DNA of 64,000 nucleotides from UBA4744 sp963707435 (GTDB lineage Bacteria; Actinomycetota; Acidimicrobiia; Spongiisociales; UBA4744): NCBI GenBank assembly GCA_963707435.1, contig CAVPPF010000005.1:248001-312000 (forward strand). Direction: 5' to 3'. How positions within the stretch are numbered: position 1 is the first letter of the stretch; every line of letters starts with the position of its first letter. Below are positions 58,553 to 64,000 of the stretch, piece after piece. A model generated the notes under the pieces. That model was not told the DNA's origin, made no database searches, and saw nothing but the letters and a program-made list of their open reading frames with translations. A program made the translations under genes and the position numbers.

Positions 58553-60775
58553 ATGAGCCAGACCACCACGACCTTCCGGACCTGCCCCCTGTGCGAAGCG
58601 ACCTGCGGCCTGGAAGTCACCGTCCGGGATGGGTCCGTCACCAGGATCCGGGGCGATCGGAAGGACGTGTTCAGCCACGGGTTCATCTGCCCGAAGGGCT
58701 CCACCCTCCGCCAGCTGCACGACGACCCCGACCGGCTGCGGGCGCCGGTGATCCGCCGGGGTGGTGACTGGGAGGAGGTTTCGTGGGACGAGGCCTTCCA
58801 GATGGTCGAGGCGGGGCTCCGTCCGATCATCGAACAACACGGCGGGGATGCGGTGGCTGCCTACCTGGGAAACCCCAACGTGCACACCATGGCGGGACCG
58901 CTCTACGTCAAGCCGTTGCTTAAAGCCATCGGCACGAAGAACATCTTCTCGGCCAGCACCGTGGACCAGATGCCCAAGCACGTGTCGAGCGGGCTGATGT
59001 TCGGGCACCCGGATTCCATCCCGGTACCCGACGTCGACCGGACCGACTATCTGCTCATGCTCGGTGCCAACCCGTTCGTCTCCAACGGGAGCCTGGCCAC
59101 CGCCCCCGACTGGCCGGGCCGCATCGAAGCGTTGCAGGCACGTGGCGGAAAGCTGGTCGTGGTCGACCCGATCCGCACCCGCACGGCGCAAGCCGCCGAC
59201 GAGCACCTGTTCATCCGGCCCGGCACCGACGCCCTGCTGCTCTTCGCCGTCGTCGCCGTTTTGTTCGAGGAAGGGCTGACCGCCCCGGGACGGCTGGCAG
59301 GCATGATCGAGGGTCTGGCCGGGGTCGAGGATCTGGCCGCCCGTTTCGCTCCGGAGGTGGTGGCCGACCGGTGCGGCGTCCCGGCCGAGACGATCCGCCG
59401 GATCGCCCGGGAACTGGCGGCCGCCCCGACCGGGGTCGTGTACGGGAGGGTCGGCACCCACACGGTCGAGTTCGGGACGGTGGCCTCGTGGCTGACCGAC
59501 GTCCTCAACGTGCTGATCGGGGCGTTGGACGCACCGGGCGGCGCCATGTTTCCCCGGGCCGCACACTCACGACCGCCCCGGGCCGGCCGCCCGTTCCGGA
59601 CCGGGCGGTGGCAAAGCCGGGTCAAGGGATACCCCGAGGTGCGCGGCGAACTGCCGGTGGTCACCCTGGCCGACGAGATCGAAACGCCCGGCGAAGGGCA
59701 GGTCCGGGCCCTGGTCACCGTGGCAGGCAACCCGGTGCTCTCCACCCCGGACGGGGCCCGCCTCGACCGGGCCCTCGCTTCGCTCGATTTCATGGTGAGC
59801 GTGGACTTCTACATCAACGAGACCACCCGCCATGCCGACGTCATCCTGCCGCCGCCCCCGCCCCTCTCCCGCGGCCACTATGACTTCGCCTTCTATACGC
59901 TGTCGGTTCGCAACATCGCCAACTACTCCCTGCCGACGCTGGGTCGCAACGGCGAGATGGACGAGTGGGAGATCCTCACCCGGCTGGCCCTGATCGCCTC
60001 CGGTCAGGGCGCCGACGCCGACCCGGCCGTCGCGGACGGGTGGAGCGTGGCGATGACCGTGAACCAGGCAGTCGCCGATCCCGACTCCCCGATCTCGGGT
60101 CGTGATCCGGAGGAGATCCTCGGCCACCTCAACCAGTATCAAGGACCGACCCGGATCCTCGACTACCTCCTGCGGACCGGTCCCTACGGCGACCGCTTCG
60201 GTGACGACCCGGACGGACTCTCCGTCGCCAGGCTGATCGAACATCCCCACGGCATCGATTTCGGACCGCTGCAGCCGCGCCTGCCCGATCTGCTGACCAC
60301 CGCCTCGGGGAAGATCGAACTGGCACCCCCACCGATCATGGAGGACGCCGCCCGGCTGGCCGACACGCTCGCGGCATCACCCGGGGACGGCCTCCTGCTG
60401 GTGGGCCGCCGCCACCTTCGGTCCAACAACTCGTGGATGCACAACCTCGAGATCCTGGCCAAAGGGAAGGAACGGTGCACGGTGCTGATGCACCCCGACG
60501 ACGCCATCACGGCCGGCGTGGGCGAGGGCGACCAGGTTCGGGTTTCCAATCCCACCGGGACGGTAACCGCCACCGTGACGATCACCGACGACATCATGCC
60601 GGGCGTGGTCAGCCTCCCCCACGGATGGGGTCACGATATGGCCGGCACCCGTCTGACGGTGGCCGCCCGGCGGCCCGGAGTCAACTCAAACCTCCTCGCC
60701 TCCAGCCAGGTGACCGACGCCCCCTCCGGCAACGCCATCCTCAACGCCATCCCCGTGACGGTCTCCAAGAGTTAG
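58553..60775 (+). CDS. molybdopterin oxidoreductase with 4Fe-4S domain
   Basis: The 740-residue member of the DMSO reductase superfamily has an N-terminal 4Fe-4S motif CPLCEATCG...CPKG (11-48), Mo-bis-MGD-binding blocks (LMLGANPFVSNG, DPIRTRTA, RPGTDALLLFAV) and a C-terminal molydopterin-dinucleotide domain (RRHLRSNNSWMHN, LPHGWGHDM). No Tat signal is visible, so it is probably cytoplasmic. The residue at the Mo site cannot be assigned by eye; formate, nitrate or another substrate remain possible. No dedicated electron-transfer subunits are adjacent. TACGCT (58538-58543) may be its -10 box. Confidence 0.9.
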   Translation: MSQTTTTFRTCPLCEATCGLEVTVRDGSVTRIRGDRKDVFSHGFICPKGSTLRQLHDDPDRLRAPVIRRGGDWEEVSWDEAFQMVEAGLRPIIEQHGGDAVAAYLGNPNVHTMAGPLYVKPLLKAIGTKNIFSASTVDQMPKHVSSGLMFGHPDSIPVPDVDRTDYLLMLGANPFVSNGSLATAPDWPGRIEALQARGGKLVVVDPIRTRTAQAADEHLFIRPGTDALLLFAVVAVLFEEGLTAPGRLAGMIEGLAGVEDLAARFAPEVVADRCGVPAETIRRIARELAAAPTGVVYGRVGTHTVEFGTVASWLTDVLNVLIGALDAPGGAMFPRAAHSRPPRAGRPFRTGRWQSRVKGYPEVRGELPVVTLADEIETPGEGQVRALVTVAGNPVLSTPDGARLDRALASLDFMVSVDFYINETTRHADVILPPPPPLSRGHYDFAFYTLSVRNIANYSLPTLGRNGEMDEWEILTRLALIASGQGADADPAVADGWSVAMTVNQAVADPDSPISGRDPEEILGHLNQYQGPTRILDYLLRTGPYGDRFGDDPDGLSVARLIEHPHGIDFGPLQPRLPDLLTTASGKIELAPPPIMEDAARLADTLAASPGDGLLLVGRRHLRSNNSWMHNLEILAKGKERCTVLMHPDDAITAGVGEGDQVRVSNPTGTVTATVTITDDIMPGVVSLPHGWGHDMAGTRLTVAARRPGVNSNLLASSQVTDAPSGNAILNAIPVTVSKS

Positions 60776-60782
60776 CACGTTT

Positions 60783-60903
60783 CCCCCTCCCGGGAGCGGG
60801 AGGGGGCTAGGGGGAGGGTGGAACCGTCTCCGCGCCAAGCCGGCCACCCTCTCCGCACCGCCGCCTTCGGCGGCGCCGCGCCTCCCCCGCCAGCAGGGGA
60901 GGC
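60783..60903. repeat. GC-rich palindromic intergenic element, three hairpins
   Basis: CCCCCTCCC-gggagc-GGGAGGGGG (60783-60806) is followed by CCGCCTTCGGCGG (near 60860-60873) and CCTCCCC-gccagca-GGGGAGG (near 60881-60902). The set could be a terminator after the oxidoreductase gene or a REP-type dispersed repeat. A genome-wide search would tell. Confidence 0.5.
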
Positions 60904-60951
60904 AAAAACGCACACCGCTCGTTCGGGTGTCAGAGTGCTAGTCTTAAGCAA

Positions 60952-61566
60952 GTGGTTAAAGCAGACGCCCAAGAGCCGGCCACCCGGACCGAGACCACCA
61001 GGCAAAAGATCCTCGACGCAACAGCCCTCCTGATCGCCGAACTGGGCTGGGCGGCCGTCACCACCCGGGCTATTGCCGAACGGGCCGGCGTCAACAACGC
61101 CCTGATCCACTACTACTTCGGAACCAAGGATGCCCTCCTGATCGAAGCGGCCTCGACGATGTTCGCCGAGGAGTTCGAGGGGCCGATGACCAGGATGGCG
61201 GCGGCCGGGACCTTCACCGAGGGGCTGCAGGCTTTCGTCGACTACCTGCGGGTCATCGAGGACCACGGTCCGGGCGTCACCGTCTCGGTCGAGGCGCTCC
61301 TCCGGGGCGTGCGAGACGAGGGGGTGCGCACCTGGATCGAAGGACTTCTCGGCGGGGCCCGCCGGTTGCTCGAGCAGGTGGTGATGGCCGCGCAAGCACG
61401 GGGCGAACTGCCCGCCGACCTTGACCCAACCGGAGCAGCCGCCGTGCTGGCCGCCCTACTGGACGGGCTGGTGCTCTACCGCCTCGTCTTTCCCGATCTC
61501 GATCTCGATGCCGTCGAATCGTCCCTGCTCGGAATGCTGGCGGCGCCAACGAAAGGAACCCCATGA
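60952..61566 (+). CDS. TetR-family regulator
   Basis: The 204-residue protein has a TetR helix-turn-helix (about 16-62: RQKILDATALLIAELGW, TTRAIAERAGVNNALIHYYF) and a ligand-binding helical C-terminus. It overlaps the ABC ATPase gene by four bases and probably regulates the exporter operon by sensing its substrate. TAGTCT (60939-60944) ends seven bases before GTG 60952, suggesting a leaderless mRNA. TGCT/AGCA half-sites around it could be the autoregulatory operator. Confidence 0.9.
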   Translation: MVKADAQEPATRTETTRQKILDATALLIAELGWAAVTTRAIAERAGVNNALIHYYFGTKDALLIEAASTMFAEEFEGPMTRMAAAGTFTEGLQAFVDYLRVIEDHGPGVTVSVEALLRGVRDEGVRTWIEGLLGGARRLLEQVVMAAQARGELPADLDPTGAAAVLAALLDGLVLYRLVFPDLDLDAVESSLLGMLAAPTKGTP

Positions 61567-62288
61567 ACTACCGGCCGGCCGGTGCCACCATCGAACTCGA
61601 GAACCTGAGCCGCACCTACGGAGAAGGACCGACCGCCGTCCATGCGCTCAAGGGTGCCAGTCTCGAGATCCCGCCCGGTCAGTTCGTAGTGATTCTCGGA
61701 CCCAGCGGATCGGGAAAGACCACCCTGCTCAATCTGATCGGATCGATCGACGAACCGACCTCCGGCACGGTACGGATAGGTGGGACCGATCTCGGCACCC
61801 TCGACGACGCCGGACGGATCGAGTACCGGCGCGGCAATGTCGGTTTCATCTTTCAGTTCTTCAACCTCATCCCGACCCTCACGGCCGGCGAGAACGTCGA
61901 ACTGATCGCCGAGCTGACCGGAGCCGACAGCTCGGAACGAGCCGGACGCGTGCTGAATCTCGTCGGCCTCGCGGATCGCATCGACCACTTCCCCGGCCAG
62001 CTGTCGGGTGGCGAACAGCAGCGGGTCGCCATCGCCCGGGCGCTCGCCAAAGAGCCCCCGGTGCTTCTGTGCGACGAACCGACCGGGGAGCTGGACTTCG
62101 AAACCGGGCGCCGCATCCTGGGTCTGCTCTACCGTCTCAATCGCGAGACGGGCCGCACGGTGCTGCTGGTGACGCACAACGCCGCAGTCGGTGAGATGGC
62201 GGATCGAGTGCTGCGCCTTCACAGCGGCGAGATCGTCGCCGACACGCTCAACGATGCACCCATCGATGCGGAGGAGCTGTACTGGTGA
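61563..62288 (+). CDS. ABC transporter ATP-binding protein, MacB/LolD type
   Basis: The 241-residue ATPase has Walker A GPSGSGKTTLLN, Q-loop FIFQFFNLIPTLT, signature LSGGEQQRVAIARAL, Walker B PVLLCDEPTGELD and H-loop VTHN. The FQFFNLIPTLTA and EPTGELD forms are typical of MacB/LolD mechanotransmission ATPases. It is coupled to the permease gene by a 4-base overlap. Confidence 0.93.
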   Translation: MNYRPAGATIELENLSRTYGEGPTAVHALKGASLEIPPGQFVVILGPSGSGKTTLLNLIGSIDEPTSGTVRIGGTDLGTLDDAGRIEYRRGNVGFIFQFFNLIPTLTAGENVELIAELTGADSSERAGRVLNLVGLADRIDHFPGQLSGGEQQRVAIARALAKEPPVLLCDEPTGELDFETGRRILGLLYRLNRETGRTVLLVTHNAAVGEMADRVLRLHSGEIVADTLNDAPIDAEELYW

Positions 62289-64000
62289 GCACCCTCCGCA
62301 CGAAGCTCCGGCGTGACCTCAGCCGCCAGAAGGCCCAGTTCGCCGCCGTGACGCTCACCGTGTTCCTGGGGATCACCATGTTCGGGGCAACCTACGACTC
62401 ATTCCAGAACCTCGAAGCGTCGTACGCCCAGACCGCCACCGAGTTCTCGTTCGCCAACCTGACCGTCGTCGGTGGCGATGTCGGACAGTTCGCCACCGAC
62501 ACGGCCGCCGTCACGGGTGTCGAGATGGTGTCTACCCGCACCGTGGCAGATCTCCCGTTACGGCTGGGTGACACGAAGCTGCTCGGCCGGGTGGTCGGAG
62601 TCCCCGAGAGCGGTCCCGTCGTCAACCGGGTCCTGGTTCTCGAGGGCGACGACCTGGCCGGTCCGAATTCCATCTTGATGGAGGAGCACCTCGCCGCCCA
62701 CTTCGACATTGTCCCCGGCGACACCTTCGAGATCCAGGGATCGTCCGGCTGGACCGAAGTCGAGGTTGCGGGAATCATCAGCTCACCCGAATACATCTGG
62801 CCGGCGGCCAGCCGCCAGGAGGTCATCACCACCCCCGACAACTTCGGCGTGGTCTTCGCCGCCCAGGGCACCGCCGCCGCCCTATCGGGGATCGCCGAAC
62901 CGAATGAAGCCGTGGTCTACTACACCGATGGGACCGAGAACGGGGACCTCTCCGAGACCCTGACCGCCCGGGCCTACGAGCTGGGAGCTCTCGAAACGTT
63001 CACCAGGGCCGAACAACCGTCGAACGCCGCCCTCGAAGAGGACCTCGCCGGGTTCCAAGAGCTAGGGCTGTTCTTTCCGATCCTCTTCCTCTCGGCCGCG
63101 GCGATGGCCGCCTATGTCATGATCACCCGGCTGGTCCACGCCCAGCGCCCCCAGATCGGCATCCTCCTGGCCAACGGCTTCACCAAGGGACAGGTGCTGC
63201 GCCATTATCTCGGCTACGGAGTCGTCCCCGGTCTCATCGGATCGATCCCCGGAGCCTTCGCCGGGGTGCTGCTGGCCCGGGTGATCACCGGGCTCTACAC
63301 GGGATTCATCTCCGTGCCGATCACCGTGATCCGGTTCTATCCGGCGACCCTGTTCACCGCGATATTCCTGGGGCTGCTGGCGACGCTGGTGGCGGCGGCG
63401 GCGCCCGCCCTGGCTGCATCACGGTTGTCCCCCGCCGAATCGATGCGCGGCTCGATCCCTGCAGGCAAAGGCCGGGCCAGCCTGGTCGAGCGGCTGGTGC
63501 CGCCGTTGCGGCGGTTGCCGATCCGCTGGCGCATGACGTTGCGCGGCATCGAGCGGAACCCGCGCCGCACCATCTACACGGTCATCGGCGTGGTGCTGTC
63601 GCTCACGCTGGTCCTGGTCTCGTGGGGCATGCTGGACACGATCGAGTACCTGATGGACCGCCAGTTCGTCCAGATCCAGAAAGAGGATGCCCGGGTCTAT
63701 TACACCGCCCCGGTCGGTTCGGCGGACCTGGCGGCGCTGGAGAGCATCGACGGCATCGCCCGCGTCGAACCCAGCCTGGAGCTGCCAGTATCGATCGAGG
63801 CCAACGGAGACCGCTACGAGACGTTCCTGATCGCCATGGCAGGCGACACCCGGATGCACACGTTCTTCACCGGGACCAACACCACCACCACCCTCCCGTC
63901 AAACGGCGTGCTTGCCGGGGTCGGGGTGGCCGATGAGCTCAACCTGGTCGCCGGGGAGCCGGTCTCGATGACGGTCGGAGGGTTCAACCTCACGTTGGAT
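62285..64000 (+). CDS. FtsX/MacB-type ABC permease (partial, runs off the right edge)
   Basis: The frame starts at GTG 62285 (GTGA overlap with the ATPase stop) and stays open for 572 codons to the window end. It has an N-terminal helix (about 17-35), an extracytoplasmic domain (40-250), an FtsX unit of three helices (about 255-375, with MITRLVHAQRPQIGILLANG and ASRLSPAESMRG) and a second first-helix/periplasmic unit starting near 425 (RTIYTVIGVVLSLTLVLVSW). This is a two-unit, about 800-residue permease like those exporting lipids or peptides in actinobacteria. The rest lies outside the window. Confidence 0.9.
   Translation, partial: MSTLRTKLRRDLSRQKAQFAAVTLTVFLGITMFGATYDSFQNLEASYAQTATEFSFANLTVVGGDVGQFATDTAAVTGVEMVSTRTVADLPLRLGDTKLLGRVVGVPESGPVVNRVLVLEGDDLAGPNSILMEEHLAAHFDIVPGDTFEIQGSSGWTEVEVAGIISSPEYIWPAASRQEVITTPDNFGVVFAAQGTAAALSGIAEPNEAVVYYTDGTENGDLSETLTARAYELGALETFTRAEQPSNAALEEDLAGFQELGLFFPILFLSAAAMAAYVMITRLVHAQRPQIGILLANGFTKGQVLRHYLGYGVVPGLIGSIPGAFAGVLLARVITGLYTGFISVPITVIRFYPATLFTAIFLGLLATLVAAAAPALAASRLSPAESMRGSIPAGKGRASLVERLVPPLRRLPIRWRMTLRGIERNPRRTIYTVIGVVLSLTLVLVSWGMLDTIEYLMDRQFVQIQKEDARVYYTAPVGSADLAALESIDGIARVEPSLELPVSIEANGDRYETFLIAMAGDTRMHTFFTGTNTTTTLPSNGVLAGVGVADELNLVAGEPVSMTVGGFNLTLD

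Noticed and set aside
56554..58767. 737-codon open frame on the plus strand overlapping the antiporter gene
   Set aside because: It is a shifted frame of the antiporter gene with an Arg/Pro/Gly-rich translation and no membrane or domain pattern. It also crosses gene boundaries.

Overview
The window is GC-rich and gene-dense, with tightly packed genes, many 1-8 base start/stop overlaps and several GTG/TTG starts. The gene set points to an actinomycete, probably an uncultivated Acidimicrobiia-like lineage. The evidence is a DUF222-HNH (13E12-type) endonuclease behind an actinobacterial LexA box, a MshA-like glycosyltransferase (mycothiol pathway), an RsiG-like protein, a B12-dependent ribonucleotide reductase with NrdR boxes, and promoters whose -10 box lies 6-7 bases before the start codon (leaderless mRNAs). 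The class-level placement is inference.

Layout. 1-362: broken end of an IS481-family element. 364-6332 (minus): a seven-gene quinol:cytochrome c reductase operon (membrane protein, 8Fe-8S ferredoxin, b6-type cytochrome b, separate cytochrome b C-terminal subunit, Rieske protein, diheme cytochrome c, small membrane protein). 6497-8160 (minus): ABC-2 exporter. 8461-9662: LexA box and DUF222-HNH gene. 9796-13074: a cbb3-oxidase-like trio (CcoN-, CcoO- and CcoP-like). 13075-13466: a non-coding stretch with a multi-stem RNA candidate and two terminators. 13467-16515: microprotein, SAM hydroxide adenosyltransferase family, VOC fragment, Clp1-like P-loop protein, CAP protein. 16516-16861: hairpin RNA candidate and a cluster of DnaA-box-like sites. 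16862-21591 (minus): M23 peptidase, RsiG-like protein, asparaginase II, acyltransferase, MshA-like enzyme. 21637-24948: MoaD-membrane fusion, GntR regulator, flotillin/NfeD pair. 25128-32049: asparagine synthetase A, fasciclin lipoprotein, hydrolase, threonine catabolism (tdh-kbl), epimerase, methyltransferase. 32211-35763: NrdR-regulated nrdJ. 35816-38449: envelope lipoproteins, a scramblase-like protein and a frameshifted DUF480 gene. 38482-41878 (minus): ferrous iron uptake operon with split FeoB. 42019-49349: GalE, TrmH, EamA, a 59-aa protein, MFS, DUF695, DNA ligase B, Maf. 49445-54257: metalloprotease, S41 protease, ECF sigma factor with membrane partner, acyl-CoA dehydrogenase. 54315-64000: unknown protein, class V aminotransferase, antiporter, molybdopterin oxidoreductase, TetR regulator and a MacB-type ABC transporter running off the window.

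The most unusual feature is the respiratory gene set. The cbb3-like subunit I aligns along its length with CcoN, yet every canonical heme and CuB ligand is replaced. Its CcoO-like partner keeps the heme c motif but has no methionine after it. The CcoO-like and CcoP-like cytochromes and the cytochrome b C-terminal subunit of the separate bc-type operon all start with the same ~40-residue helical domain (core PE-x-L-x-x-RSA-x-A), present in one, one and four copies. It lies on the predicted cytoplasmic side and is joined by long Ala/Pro/Glu linkers. I infer a docking module that ties a cofactor-free CcoN-like scaffold and its cytochromes to the bc-type complex.
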